A stretch of 64,000 nucleotides of DNA from Heracleum sosnowskyi (taxonomy: Eukaryota > Streptophyta > Magnoliopsida > Apiales > Apiaceae). The notes beneath the pieces are model-generated. The model was not told the origin of the DNA and made no database searches. It saw nothing but the letters and a program-made list of their open reading frames with translations. The stretch lies in NCBI GenBank assembly GCA_030848705.1, contig CM061236.1, positions 140,772,574 through 140,836,573 of the forward strand, given 5' to 3'. Positions within the stretch are counted from its first letter, which is position 1. Every line of letters starts with the position of its first letter. The position numbers and the translations under genes are program-made. Below, one piece after another: positions 42,164 through 55,600 of the stretch.

Positions 42164-43004
42164 CTATACACATGTATGTCGGCCGTACATAGAGCAACAT
42201 GGAACGGGTACAAAGTATAAGAAGAACTCATTTTTTATTATCCATTTAAATCAAATTAATTAGAACCATTAGATATATTAGATATAATATTAAAAGTTAT
42301 TTTATGCACAAGTTTAAGTTTCATACCGCATGAACTACATATTAAAATTATTATTTATTATTTTAGTTCAAATGTCTACAAATTAAAATTAAAATTACAA
42401 CAATCATATATTATTATATTTTAGTTTTATTTTAGGTGGTTGATATTTGCTCATCACACCCCTTATTTATTATTAGACTAAATTGCCCTCACTTTATCTA
42501 CTATTTCCCGGTATATCCCCATTCAAGCATCAACTCTATCAAATTCATAAGTTTATTTAAAAAAATTATAATCGTGATTTTCACCTTATTAGAAAAAATC
42601 TATTTAAAAAAAAAATTAAACTGATACATAATATAGGTAAAAAAGTAATTAAAAATTAGTGCACAATTTTATCATTAACACGTTTATTAACCCTAGAAAA
42701 ATTATGACTACTAATGAACACAACAATACTAGTGATTTACTCAAGTACAATGCATTATGCATTAACTACTCCAAAACTCAAATAGAAAATTGTAATTAAA
42801 ATTAAATCGATGATCTGATTCAGTGGTGTAGGAATCACAAATTCACAATCATGCCGACACACACATATACATAGTTGACAAATTTTATTTATTTTTTACT
42901 TTAATTTGTTCAACGTATCCCTATGTCGGATGGTGAATAATTAATAAAGTAAATGTGAACGTGAACGTTTAATATCTAATGACAAGCTTATCAACAAATA
43001 TATA
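42164..43004. other. AT-rich spacer
   Basis: No gene or element recognised; scattered short AT repeats only. Confidence 0.4.
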
Positions 43005-43235
43005 CTATCCCTTACCCTTTTAATTCTTTATATTGGGAACGAGCCCCGCATTTTAATACATTTTAAATATATATTTTTATAAATTATTTTAAATTTTTTA
43101 TCTTTTTCTAAATAAAAATATAATGTTTAAATTTTTATTTTAAAAATAAGTTGTATAGCCATACTTTACAGGAATTTTAAAATACGTGTCAAACAATGTA
43201 AAAAAATCATAAAAAAATGAGAGAAACGGAGGGAG
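43005..43235. mobile_element. Stowaway-type MITE
   Basis: 231 bp flanked by TA (43003-43004 and 43236-43237). The right end is GAAACGGAGGGAG, the complement of the classic CTCCCTCCGTTTC terminus; the left end is the degenerate CTATCCCTTACCC. The interior has the GGGAACGAGCCCCGCATTTT and TTTCTAAATAAAAATATAATG segments common in plant mariner-derived MITEs. Confidence 0.75.
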
Positions 43236-43660
43236 TAAATACGTTAACTTTATTCCATAGTCGGATCAATTCAAACCTTTATATCTTTCCAGCACCTGAA
43301 AAATGAGATTAACTGCTTACCCAAGAAACGAACAATTCGATTTTTACACGGGAGAAGTGACAGCGAATGAAATATTTTATTCAAATATTTTAAAGATTCT
43401 ATAATGCACGAAGTATAAAGACACATTTAAAAGAAGACGATGACAAAGAAACGCAAAATCTATCTGTGGGTATATCTATAAATATTATATAATGATACGG
43501 AGACTAACCAAAATTCTTTTCTAAATCCTACTTTAGTGAAATTTCTAATTCTTGACATTTAGCTCCTTTATACCAAACTTGAAGTCGAAGTTTTCGTAAA
43601 GAGAGTACGCAACCTAAAGCAGATATAAATGAAACATAAAATTTCGAATGTCATTCCTAT

Positions 43661-44123
43661 TGTTATGCCATATTTTCGGTTGTCTCAATTTTTTTCAAAT
43701 TTTTCAATATTAATCTATTAATAATTATTGTTTAATCATCAAATAATATCCTCTCTCTGAAACACGAGTAAAGAATCAATATCAATCAATCAATAACGTT
43801 AAATATCTCCAAACGATTCTTTCAAATCAGAAAATAATCACAACGCCAAGATAATGCAAGATAAATTTTGTAATTGTCCACATTAACGAAGTTTATCCCT
43901 AAAATCTTATAGGGATAAACATAATTGCACAGAACTGTGTGGACTTGATCCAATATAAATTGGTACGCATGCATCTTGACAAAAGAGATCCGATATCTGA
44001 GATAAATCGAGACACCTCCCAAGTCCAGCCTCAAACATCCAAAAACCCAAATTCCCCCATCATCACGATTTCGTTATTCCAGCAATTACCGAAATTTGTT
44101 ATCACCAAATTCCTCTGTTAACA
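43661..44123 (+). repeat. 5' LTR of the Tat-like element
   Basis: 463 bp, TGTTATGCC...CTGTTAACA; aligns along its length with 46480-46939. Confidence 0.75.
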
Positions 44124-44999
44124 ATTGACATTAGAATGAGGGGATAATTTTTGATTTTGGAGAACAATCAATCTATACAATACGCATGGGGGTTATTATG
44201 GATCTGGATCGCCTTTAATGGAGGAGTTGAACGGTGAAGGCGGCGGTGGTTCATTGTTCTATTCAAAATTAAGATAAGTTTTCTTATGATTTTGTCCGTA
44301 CAAATAAGTTATCTTATAAAATTCGTAGTAAATTTAATACATGTCAGGTTTTGATGATTTTTTATGATCCGGAATTTTTTTGCGATTTCCTACAAATTTC
44401 GTTCTTGGTGTTTTCTCATATTATGTTTCGATCTATTCTCGAAATCACAAAACATAATCAGATCCCGTTTTTCAGTATTGAAAAGTTAATCAGCAGATGT
44501 TTTATTTGATTCCCGATTCGTTATAAGTCCGTTTCCGACGAGACATATATCATCGGAAAGATCTTTTCATTTTCTACAACTTTCATGTTTTGTATTTTCC
44601 AAGAAAATATTATTTACAGGGTCAAAAAGATAAAAAAAAACAGATATGAGTAGAATTTGAATCGTGGAGATGTTAAAGAATTGTGGTGCGATATTTGTAG
44701 CACATGACTTGGTTACTTCATTAGTTCGCGAGACCCATGTCATGAACACATGAAACTGATGGTGATTAAGTTAGCGGAAGATGGCCAAGAGAAAAGCAAA
44801 AACAAGCATGTGGTACCCATCGCATAAATCAAATTTTAAGTTAGTGGTTGCCCAGGTGTTGAAAACAAACGAAGAAAACATGATGGTGGGGATCTCGCGC
44901 GCGGTAATAAGAAGAATTCATCAACGAAATTATTCGGGCTGCAACGTAAAAGAAAGATGAGTTTTTTAAAAAAAAAATTTATTTTATTGCATATATGTT

Positions 45000-45275
45000 G
45001 GAAAAATTATTTTCATATTTGAAGTTGGATTATTTTTGAAGACTCTCTTTCGAGAAGGATAATATTTTTGAAGACCCTCTTTTAAAGAGGATAATATTTT
45101 AGAAGACCATCTTCCGAGGAGCATAATATTTTTAAAGACCCTCTTTTGAGAAGGATAATATTTTTGAAGATCAACTTTTGAAGAGAATAATATTTTTGAA
45201 GACCCTCTTTTGAGGAGTATAATATTTTTGAAGACTCATTTTTTAAGATGATAATATTTTTGAAAATCCTACGAG
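45000..45275. repeat. About 40-bp tandem repeat (GAAGACCCTCTTTTGAG type)
   Basis: Six to seven diverged units of ATAATATTTTTGAAGACCCT plus CTTTTGAGAAGG recur at roughly 38-41 bp spacing inside the Tat-like element. Confidence 0.8.
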
Positions 45276-45534
45276 TTAATCGTCTTCTAAAGGTCTTTCA
45301 AGGTGATTTTGTTTGAAGGCCCTACGCAGTGATCATCTTTTGAAGACCCTTCGGGGTAATCTTGTTTTGAATGCCTTACATCATTCGCATCATGCATTCA
45401 TTATTCATCATGTGGATCATTCGCATCATGCATTCATTCATATCATCATGTGCATCATACATTTACTCGTAAACATTGGATATTCTTATATTTTGTGGTT
45501 GTTTCTGTGTGATATTTTTTAAGACCCTTATTTG

Positions 45535-45725
45535 CGGATGGTATTGCTTGAAAATTATTTTTGAAGGTCCTTCTTTAAGGTGTTGCTTGAAAATTATTTT
45601 TGAAAGCCCTTTTTTAAGGTGTTGCTTGAAAATTATTTTTTGAAGGGCCTTCTTTGTAGAAGGTGTTGCTTGAAATTTATTTTTGAAGGCTCTTCTTTGT
45701 AGAGGTATTGTTTGGCTTGAAATAT
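45535..45725. repeat. About 45-bp tandem repeat (GGTGTTGCTTGAAAATTATT type)
   Basis: Four units of GGTGTTGCTTGAAAATTATT followed by TTTGAAGGGCCTTCTTT-like sequence. Confidence 0.8.
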
Positions 45726-45779
45726 CTTGGTAAACCCGTACTTTCGGGGTGCTTACCTGTACTTCCGGGAAGCTCACCA

Positions 45780-46095
45780 AGAAGATAGTTCTCCCTCTTA
45801 TGGAGAAGAGAGTCCACCCTCTTATAGGTGAAGAGAGTCCACCCTCTTAAGGTGAAGAGAGTCCTAACTTTTATGTAGAGAAGAGTCCTCCCTCTTATAG
45901 GTGAAGAGGGGTCTCCCTCTTATGAAGAGAATAGTCTTCCCTCTTATGGAGAAAATCTTGGTAAACCCGTACTTCCGGGAAGTTTACCAAGAAAAGAGTC
46001 CTCCCCCTTATGGAGAGAAGAGTCCTCTCTCTTATTGAGAAGAGAGTCCTCCCTCTTATGGAAATAAGAGTCCTCCCTCTTAAAGAGAAGATCCT
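45780..46095. repeat. About 30-bp tandem repeat (GAGTCCTCCCTCTTATGGAG type)
   Basis: About ten diverged units of AGAGTCCTCCCTCTTATGGA-like sequence. They are interrupted by an inverted repeat CTTGGTAAAC...GTTTACCAAG (45957-45991), a related form of which also lies just before the array at about 45728-45780. Confidence 0.8.
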
Positions 46096-46479
46096 CCGGG
46101 ATATTGCTTGGACTACAATCCCAACAAATTGCATTTTCTCCTTATCTCAACATACAAGGACATCACTACTACTACTACATTTTGCTACTTCTATCTCTTG
46201 AATAGTGGATTCGCAAAATCGAACTTGACAGTGAGAAGCGCAACATTATCTACACAAAGCCGCTCATTCTCGTACACTTGCAAGACTACTGGTACTCGCA
46301 TATTACGGGCACATCATGTTGTCTCCCTCGCATTTACAGGCAAATTACGGGTACATATGTGCTTCATATTATTCACTAATCTTCTACTCCTAGTTGTTTC
46401 ATTGACTCAGGAAATTCGGAAGATCAAATCACGCTTAGTTCTCCAGTCCATCAAGCTGCATCGAAGAACTGGGGGTAAT

Positions 46480-46939
46480 TGTTACGTCATATTTTCGGTT
46501 GCCTCAATTATCTCATAATTTCCCAATATTAATCTATTAATAATTATTGCTTAACCACCAAGTAACATCCTCTCTCTGAAACGAGGAAAAAATCGCTATC
46601 AATCAATCAATAACGGAAAAGATCTCCAAACGATTTTTTCAAATCAGAAAAAAATTACAACGCCAAGATAATGCAAGATAAAATCTGTAATTGTCCACAT
46701 TAACGAAGTTTATCCCTAAAGTCTCTTAGGAATAAACACAATTGCACAGAACTGTGTAAGCTTGATCCAATACAAATTGATACGCAGACATCTGAGCAAA
46801 AGAGATTCGATATCTGAGACAAATCGAGACACCTCCCAAGTTCAGCCCCAAACATCCAAAAACCCAAATTTCCTCATCATCACAATTTCGTTATTCCCGC
46901 AATTACCGAAATTTGTTATCACCAAATTTCTCCGTTAAC
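46480..46939 (+). repeat. 3' LTR of the Tat-like element
   Basis: 460 bp, TGTTACGTC...CCGTTAAC; preceded by the polypurine tract. Confidence 0.75.
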
Positions 46940-49250
46940 CGATATCATTAAATTATTTACGAGGTTGGAACTTATCGGATTGTTTGAATCATGGATTTCT
47001 AATCGGATTAATGAGAATTATTTTCAAATTTAATTTTTCCTTCGGTTAAAGGGGTTGAAATTTTATGAATCAATGACACGTAAATGTACACAAGAATCAT
47101 AGGACAACTCAAACCAGAAGGTAATTTATGTCTTCGTCAACCAGCATTGGTTTGTAAATTTCCCAGCAATTGATGGAGGAACTGATTGAGGTTGAGGTCT
47201 TTAGAATTTTAATGCATTATGAACTGGATTTCATTAACATGTTGGAATTATTTTACAACTCACACTATGGATGGTGAGTTGAAAAATATCATAACTTGGA
47301 TATTTTTTTATAACAAAATAATTTATAATAAAATATCTTTAAAAAACACAATTTTCTTTTTGTAAAAACACGTTTTTTAAAAATATTTACAAAAAAATGG
47401 TTTCCTATTTTTTTTTTTTACAAAAATACAACTTATTAACTAAATACAACCTCAATAAAAATAACTTCATTGATTTTTCAGAAAAATGTAAAAATAAATT
47501 GCACTTGGTTGGCCATCGTATTTCGCAAATATTTTCAACAAAAATAATAAAATTACAAAAAAAATTAAAAAATAGTATTTTTGTTAACTTCTTTTAATAA
47601 TATTATGACAACTCAGCGTTTGAGAATAATTTTGAAAACAAATTTTAAAATTCTAATATTTTTCTGTGTTAATAAATACGGGTACATTATACTCACTTTT
47701 ATGCAACTAAATATATATGTGAATATATAAAAAATACTATTGCATTTGAAATCATTTACTAAATAAATCATTAAATACTATAATTATATCTTTATATATA
47801 ATTGGAGTAAAGGGGTTAATGTGATATGAAATGATACTATTTTGATCGTCATGGATAAATATGTCATTTCATAAGTGTTATTAGTAATTATAATATTTCT
47901 ATATATTAAAGAAAAAATAAATGTTATTAAATTGTACATTTTGTTACAAAATAATGAATAGAATTTCTTAATATAATTTTTTGAATTTTTTCATGAAAAA
48001 TAAAAAAATAATTACATAGATTATAAAAAAGTTATTAAGTGAAAAAATATAGAAAATTTTAAAAAATGATTTTAAAATCAGGAAAAATAGGAAATTTCAC
48101 ACAAAAATATAATAAAAACTAAAATAATTAAGTGATGTTAATAAAATAAGTTTCATTAACTTAAGGTTTGCAGATATTATTTTGAAATATTTTCAAAAAA
48201 AAAAATAAAAGGAAAAATATTTCAATTTAAATTAATAAAAAATCAGAAAAAAAAAAAAAATATTCCATACATTGTACGGTATAAAGCGAGAGTATAAATA
48301 AATGTAAACAGAGGAACAATGTCATGAGCCATGAGGTGGGTACGCGAGCTGGGGCACTGGGCAGGTCGATCACGGTTTATCATTTATTGTGACATGACTC
48401 ACATGCTACCCTCATCTTTGTGGGCCTCAAAATCATTAAATCCTAGTAATTAATTTCTTTATATTTACAAGTTAAGTTACAATTATTCGGTTCCTTGACT
48501 GAAAAGTAATGACGGATAATTGACACTGTGTCTGGTATTATTGTATATAAGATTTTCAAATTTGCGGTCTTCACTTCATCTTTCACAATTTTAAATTATC
48601 GTAGTTGTGAACAAGTAATCCATCCTGTTGTTTTCTCAATGACCGAGGGCATCCAATAAAAAATATATAACTCTGATGAACTTGTTATATAATCCCCAAT
48701 AAGAGGAAAATATACGTGCCATGTCCCTAACTCATGTGCGGACTCGTGGCAGTTTTTGAGGAGTTTCTAAACATGACTCACTCTCTTTTATTGTTATGAA
48801 ACAAAATACAATGTATAAGCATAATAAATAATGGTATTATTCTAAATCGAAGATAAACACAATATATAAACGCTCCTTCTCATTTCTTTACACTTTTCTT
48901 TCTTTTTTCTTAATCTTTATGTCCAACCTCACGGTAAAGAATTAAAAAAAAAAAGAAACGGAGGAAGTATTTGATATTTTTTGTTTGGCAACATCTTTCT
49001 CACTTTTTTTACAAAATGTTAACTATTCGAACTATATCACAGACAGTTAACGAGGAAGGTGGGTGTATCAGCGTACATTCAATTCAAACAATTAAAAGGA
49101 GAAATTGTATCTTTTTATTTACAATTTTAAAGATTTTTTACTTATTTCTCACATATTCTCACGCAAGTTCCCCGAAACTCTACTCGGTTGGTAAAGCAGC
49201 AGTAAATAAAGCTACTGGTAGGGTTTCCAAAAAGTCTTATCCGTAGTTTT
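46940..49250. other. AT-rich intergenic region upstream of the Ca2+-ATPase gene
   Basis: No gene recognised. Homopolymer A/T runs are frequent (47280-48260). A possible short Stowaway relic sits at about 48869-48967. The distal promoter of the downstream gene may lie here, but I see no defined element. Confidence 0.4.
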
Positions 49251-49262
49251 GTAAAACAAAAT

Positions 49263-49270
49263 TATAAAAG
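49263..49270 (+). promoter_or_regulatory. TATA box of the ACA gene
   Basis: TATAAAAG about 400 bp upstream of the ATG, followed about 35 bp later by a long CT-rich stretch typical of plant transcription starts and leaders. Confidence 0.55.
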
Positions 49271-49297
49271 CGAGAAACTTCTTCGCACTTTCATCTG

Positions 49298-49298
<1 letters not shown>

Positions 49299-49343
<45 letters not shown>

Positions 49344-49360
49344 CTCTCTCTCTCCCTCCA
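49299..49360 (+). repeat. CT-rich (TC)n microsatellite in the 5' leader
   Basis: About 30 CT units with few interruptions between the TATA box and the ATG. CT-rich leaders are common near plant transcription starts. The leader to 49667 could contain an intron; a GTACGC donor-like site follows at about 49389. Confidence 0.85.
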
Positions 49361-49667
49361 GCAAAGCAACCTCAACAGCGTTGTTCACGGTACGCGTATC
49401 TTCAACTTCAATCTATACTTACATCACACACACCGCCTCTACACATGTAGCCACACGGAACGAATCAAGCTTTTAGTCGGTGATTACAATTACAAATTGT
49501 GTGTAATTGTTAAAACAAACAAAACTCAAACCCTAGCTTTTACTTTACTTATGCTTATTTGTTGCGTTATAAATTGTTTACAGTGCAAGGATTAATGTGT
49601 TAATTGTATCTGTGATTGCGATTAGTGAGCGTCATCTCTCCTGCTTGAAACAGTTTAGTTGAAAATT

Positions 49668-52600
49668 ATGAGTGAAGAGTTCAAGACGTCGCCGTATAGG
49701 CGATATAAGAATGATGTGGAGACTGGTACCAGTGGCTTTGATGATGAGGATAATTTAGGCCCGTTTGATATTTTGAGAACTAAGAGCGCTTCCGTTGATC
49801 GACTTAAACGATGGAGAGTAAGTATCTCGTGAATGTTTGTAGTTAGTTACTTTTATCAAAAACTGTAATTTGTAGTTGTTTTCACCGATTTCTCCTTGAA
49901 TATTGTTATTTAGGTGAATGTATGTGTGTTTATAATAATGTTTCGAGCAATGTATGTTTATGAGATTATGAGATGCGCTTCCTCACTTGTATGATGATTT
50001 GTCTAATTTACGGTTTCTGTTAATGATTTTATTTCGTATTTAGGATTGTTAGTAGGAGAAGAATTATTGAATGTTATTGTGCAGTCTTTGTGAGTGTTGT
50101 GTACCTTAATTTTTGGAAGAAATCGGTTGCTATAGGCATAGAAGTTTGTCGTAGTTCATTGAATCTCATTTGAAAGAAATTGGACCTTGTATAAAAAAAG
50201 CAGCAGGCTCATGTTGGGGGAATGGACTTGGGGGAATGGACTGATGAATCATAATTTAATGCAATATTATTCTTAATACTATTTTTCTCCCTTGGTAACC
50301 GGAGATGGAAGAAAAAGTGCCTGAATAAATTAAAAAAAGATGTTGAGTTTAAATCCTTACAAAGACCTGTTAAAAAATGCCATATAGTTTTTTAGAAGAG
50401 GTTTTATGGTGTTTGCCCACTGATATGGTGTCTCACTATAATGGAAATACTTATTCAGGACAATGTTGTTTCTCTGTTTTGTCTTGTATTGAAGCAGATG
50501 TAGAGCTAAACTCTAATATTAAGTCGGTAATTGGACATAGGAACTGCGAGATATACTTTAATATATATTTCTAATCATGCACTTGTTTGTGCTTGTATTG
50601 GTTCTCGCTTTCCACTGAAGTATGATAAAAATTGTTGATCGTGTCTAAGCCCTATCTGACAACCGAGTAATAATGGTTACATTTTATGCAGTTTACTTGT
50701 TATTTAAGATTGTCACTAATGCTTGAACTAACTGGTTCTATCTTCTTCAGCAAGCGGCACTAGTGCTGAACGCTTCTCGTAGATTTAGGTACACATTGGA
50801 CCTGAAAAAGGAAGAAGAAAAGAAGCAGATTATAGCAAAGATCAGAACACATGCACAAGTTATACGGGTAATATATATTTTTACTCATGGACTAGAAGCT
50901 TACATATAGATAATCTTTCCAATGTCTGTAATGCTTTGCTTGCTTTTTCAGGCGGCCTACCTTTTCCAAGCAGCTGGACAACAAGTGAGTGGTATGTATC
51001 TTTATGAAGCATGTCAGTTATTCCTGATTAGTACTAATGTACTAATGAATATTTTTTTAACATGTAATCTGGCTTTGCTTATTTTTTTTGCAGTGTGATT
51101 AAGAATTTCTAGATCAGTGAACCATTATAAATTACAATAATAGTCTTATTTTTTGTAATAAAGTTACTCAAATATATTTGATTAAATAATCTTTATACAT
51201 ACATGATTGATTTTGATAAAAACAATTACAACATATTTAGCAAACAATGATTAAAATATTTTTACTGTACTGTAGTTGTTGAAGTAATTAGAGTTTATAC
51301 CCCTCTATGTCATTCAAAGCAACACTGGTTAACATTTTATGATTTAGTTTATTTATGTATTATTTTCTTATTTGAATGGTGAGAAGCATAAAGCTAATTG
51401 ACATGTTAGCAATTATGACCATAAACTGATCAATTGATTGACTTCATTTATTTCTGGTGCAGCTTTCCCAAAATCACCAGCTCCAACCCCTACAGGTGAT
51501 CATGATAGTAGTCCGAAGCAAATCGCGTTAATGAGCAGGGATCATGATTTCACCGCTTTGCAAAATTACGGAGGGGCAAGTCTTCCCCCTTAATTACATT
51601 TTTCTCTTTTTCTCTTTTTTGTTGTTCTTGTTGTTTAGTCTAATTCATAATCTTCAGACATTTGATTTTTTTTTTTTTGTGTTGAATGTTTTCATAACTC
51701 GGCACCAGGTGAACGGGTTGGCGGATATATTGAACACAAGTCTAGAAAAGGGTATCAGTGGGGATGATGCTGATATATTGGAGCGGAAAAATGTATATGG
51801 AACAAACACCTATCCCAGGAAAAAACCGCGAAGCTTTTGGGTATATGTCTTGTGCTAAAATAGTTTAAGTTACTGTTTTTGTAATTGCTGCTGGTTAATC
51901 TTTTTCTTGGTTCTGTAATTTTTGTTAAAGCCTACATATTATCAGAACAAACTTGATCGTCAAATTTCATGTTTGTTTTTCTTATTTATTTTACAGAGGT
52001 TTCTTTTGGATGCATGCCGTGATACAACATTGATAATTCTGATGGTAGCTGCAGCTGCTTCTTTAGCCCTGGGCATTAAGTCGGAGGTGAGCATGGTGGT
52101 AGTTGAAATTCGATTCACTACACCTTCCGAAGGAGAATAGCAATATAGATGTATCTACGAAATTTGAATAGCTCTTTACCTGGCAAAGGGCTCTATATCT
52201 CGTAATCAACTAACGTGGAACTTGGAAGCTTTGATCAAGTTCAAGGCTCTGCTAGGATAAATGGAATACGTGCTGGGGAATTAATTCCCCGAGATTGGGG
52301 ATAGATACTCTAAAATGTCAATACTGAGATGATTATTCCACTAGGAAAAGAAACGGAACATAATTTATATGATGTGGACGGGAAATCACTTCTTAAGTAA
52401 CTGTGCAACTTTTTATGTGCTTGTAGCGTCACTTGTCTGTCGTGTCATACGCAAAACTGTATAAATTACTTTATGGATTGTACAAAAAACTCATTTTACC
52501 CGTTTCTTTTAGGGTATCAAAGAAGGTTGGTATGATGGTGGAAGTATCGCGTTAGCAGTCATTATTGTTATAGCTGTTACAGGTATTGTTTACTTCCATT

Positions 52601-55600
52601 ATCTTGAAATGTTAGTTTCAAAAAATTGAAGGATCATTGTTTTGAAGTTCTGGTAGCTGTTTTTATGCAAGTATGTTGCACGCTAGTAGTGAAAATATGT
52701 CTGATATATCGATGCATGTGTATGAGGGTTTATACAGAACAAAGCTTAAACTATGAGGTTAGGGGCAATAAGTATCGTTTGATGTTAGTAGCATAGCGAA
52801 TTTAAAACATGAGGACTTTGTCCTTGCTCTCCGCATTGATAGAATTTTTCTCAAATTTAATTTGCGTCTTCTCGTCTGCTCCTTCTCTGCTGTCTTTCCC
52901 AATTATAAAGCAGTAAAAGTAGCATTGAATTCTTTATTTGAGTGTATTATCTCTTGTAAAATTGTTTAATGATGTTTGTTAATGTTATAGTGTTCATAAA
53001 TAATAGAATATGTGTTAATAATTATCCCAGTGGAGAAATACTTGCTTTGTCCCCATTTTCTATTACCCTTTAAACTTTAATTTCTATCATAACATGCTAT
53101 CGAAGGTTGGCACATCTCTGTTATACTTTTGTTTTTACTAGGTCTGTTGAATCTTATTCAAACTGCAATCAGTTGAAACATATATGCCGGTGTTGCTTAA
53201 ATTGTTTTTTTTATAAAAAATTTATATTCTTCCGTCTAATAGTAAAGAGGATCTTAGAGGAGAGTGCTGAATTACATGAGCGCTTTTAATATGTTATACG
53301 TCTCTATTCATCATTAAAATCCACTCTAATGTTTGCAAAATCACTGTGGAAAGTGTGGAGTTCATACACATCTTATATTTCTTTGGTGCATGGTCATTAG
53401 CCCTCTATATTCCGTCATCTTGCTGATCCTTATTTCTTTCTAAAGCTTTCAGCGACTATAGACAGTCTCTTCAGTTTCAAGTTCTAAATGAGGAGAAACA
53501 GAATATCCATATGGAGGTGTGATTTGAATTAGTAAATGTTGTTGTCTGCAGTCCTCCATAGCCCATTTTCTGATGATTTTGATATTACATGCAGGTCACT
53601 AGAGGTGGCAGAAGAGTAGAGATATCAATATTTGATATTGTTGTTGGTGATGTCATCCCACTCAAAATTGGTGATCAGGTGAATGCCAGAAGTTTTTTTA
53701 CTTTAATTAGTTGGGAAATTGAGATCTGATGCAAGTTTTGGTTTACAAATTTATTTTTTGATTTCAGGTCCCTGCTGATGGTGTTTTAATATCTGGGCAT
53801 TCCCTTGCAATTGATGAGTCGAGTATGACTGGGGAGAGCAAGATTGTGAGTTGCAACGCTATGCTCTTATGTCTTATAATTTCATGAGTAGTGTAAGATA
53901 TTTCAAGTAACCAGATGGTATGAGTCTCATACAGAGGAGTTTACATGCAGGGAGATGCAAAAAAAAAAAAAAAAAAAATCTCTTTAAGCAATTTTTGGAA
54001 GTAGTTTAAAATTTTTACATTATTGAGATCAGAGATATTGGATAAAACTTGCACGGAGATTGAGATGTTGCTTACAGCCTACTATGTATTTGGCAGGTTC
54101 ACAAGGATCACAAGGCACCATTTCTAATGTCTGGTTGCAAAATAGCCGATGGCTATGGCACTATGCTGGTTAGTCTCTGTGACATCTTTATCTCTATGTT
54201 TATGGAAACGGTTTCCTTGTTTGCCTGTTCTCTTGCTACAGATTAGGTTGCTATGAAATTATAGTTCTTGTATTGTGAGTCTTATGTAGTGCAGAGTAAC
54301 CAAACCAACATTCCTAGTATGTCCTATCCGTAAGCATAGTCCAAATGTTATGAAATCTTATCTTAATCCAACAATTAGGGTTTGGCTTATAGAAGTATGC
54401 ATGTTTGGCCGAAGCTTGATTTAGGCGACAAATCGGTGACATGTGTACAATAAGTTAAAATTTATAAATTGACCTAGTAGATGTGAATATATTGGTGTAG
54501 TTTAAGGAATTTACCATCTTTGTACTAGTGGTCTGTCCTAAAATACTTTTAAGTTGTTGCCTGATTTAAAATCTAATAAAAGGTTATGAAGAGATAAAGT
54601 AGATCAGTTTTGAGACAGTTTGATGACAGGTTTCTGTACGTAAATCATAATCTTGTCATGTCTTGTATGTTTGGGTTAGCTGAAACCTCTAGAGCTAGTA
54701 GAGTTTGATGATTTAATTCTAATTGTGAGAGGCAAGGCCTTGCAATCTTCCACATTTCTTACTTGTACGGCTTGATTGTCTGGAAGAGGAAGACTGTCAA
54801 CGGTCCTTAACCACAATCTACAATGAGTATATTTTAGCTATCATTTACACGGACATAGATGTGGCTCTCCAACATGATATGTTTTTTTGTGTCGGGACTT
54901 CTGTAAAATATAGATCTTAGGAACCCAAGTAAATTTCTATAGAATTGATCTATAAAAATGCTCCCCCTCTCTATATATATGCCTAAATGATTAAGCAATG
55001 CTTGTGGAGGATTGTGTTTATTAGTAATTTAGTCAGCTCCGGCTGGAGTTACCATTGACATGTTTTGGTGATAAGTAGTATATGTATGTATCCGAGAAGC
55101 CTTTAACTTGTTATATCTGCCATTTTAAGTTGCGTGTTATTACTTTACAGGTTACTGGTGTTGGGATCAATACTGAGTGGGGATTGCTAATGGCTAGCAT
55201 ATCAGAAGATAATGGTGAAGAAACCCCTTTGCAGGTTACTTTCCATATAGATTGTGACCAATATGTTTGATCGCTTTGAACTCTGCGACCAATTAATTAT
55301 TTTATGATATACTAGGTACGTTTGAATGGAGTTGCAACATTTGTGGGCATGGTTGGATTAGCGGTGGCTGTACTTGTTTTAGTTGTTCTTCTAACCAGGT
55401 CAGCCATTGTTGGCATAAACTCTTTTCATCAAATGTGGTGTGTTGTTGAACGAAATTTATAAATCTTTTCATCAATAGATATTTTACCGGGCACAGCAAG
55501 AATACGAACGACTCACCAAAGTATGTTCATGGAAAGACCAGTCTTAGTGATGCTGTTGATGGAGCAATCAAAATATTCACTGTTGCGGTGTGTATTTTTC

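Larger units (their letters stand above)
43661..46939 (+). mobile_element. Non-autonomous Gypsy (Tat-like) LTR element with tandem-repeat interior
   Basis: Direct repeats 43661-44123 and 46480-46939 (about 460 bp, roughly 85% alike by eye) both start TGTTA[TC]G[CT]CATATTTTCGG. AAGAACTGGGGGTAAT immediately before the second copy is a polypurine tract and sets the plus orientation. No gag or pol coding remains in the 2.35-kb interior, which is mostly short tandem repeats (45000-46100). The diverged LTRs indicate an old insertion. No clean target duplication was found. The polypurine form and the repeat arrays resemble the Tat/Ogre/Retand branch of Gypsy elements. Confidence 0.65.

Noticed and set aside
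45000..46100. Regularly spaced short repeats considered as a CRISPR-like array
   Set aside because: Units are contiguous and diverged with no unique spacers, and the region is plant nuclear DNA inside an LTR element.
45463..46518. Open frames of 63-136 codons across the 45-46 kb repeats
   Set aside because: They are by-products of tandem repeats whose unit lengths keep frames open; no conserved domain, and both strands are open.
43656..46944. Target duplication for the Tat-like element
   Set aside because: Left flank CCTAT and right flank GATAT or CCGAT do not match well enough to claim one.
48869..48967. Possible short Stowaway MITE (GCTCCTTCTCATTTC ... GAAACGGAGGAAGTA)
   Set aside because: Ends pair poorly and the TA duplication is unclear; noted only as possible debris.
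55082..55270. Short open frames overlapping ACA exons treated as separate genes (also 51544-51858, 59777-59959, 61024-61311, 62155-62601)
   Set aside because: Each is an exon of the Ca2+-ATPase gene read through into intron sequence.
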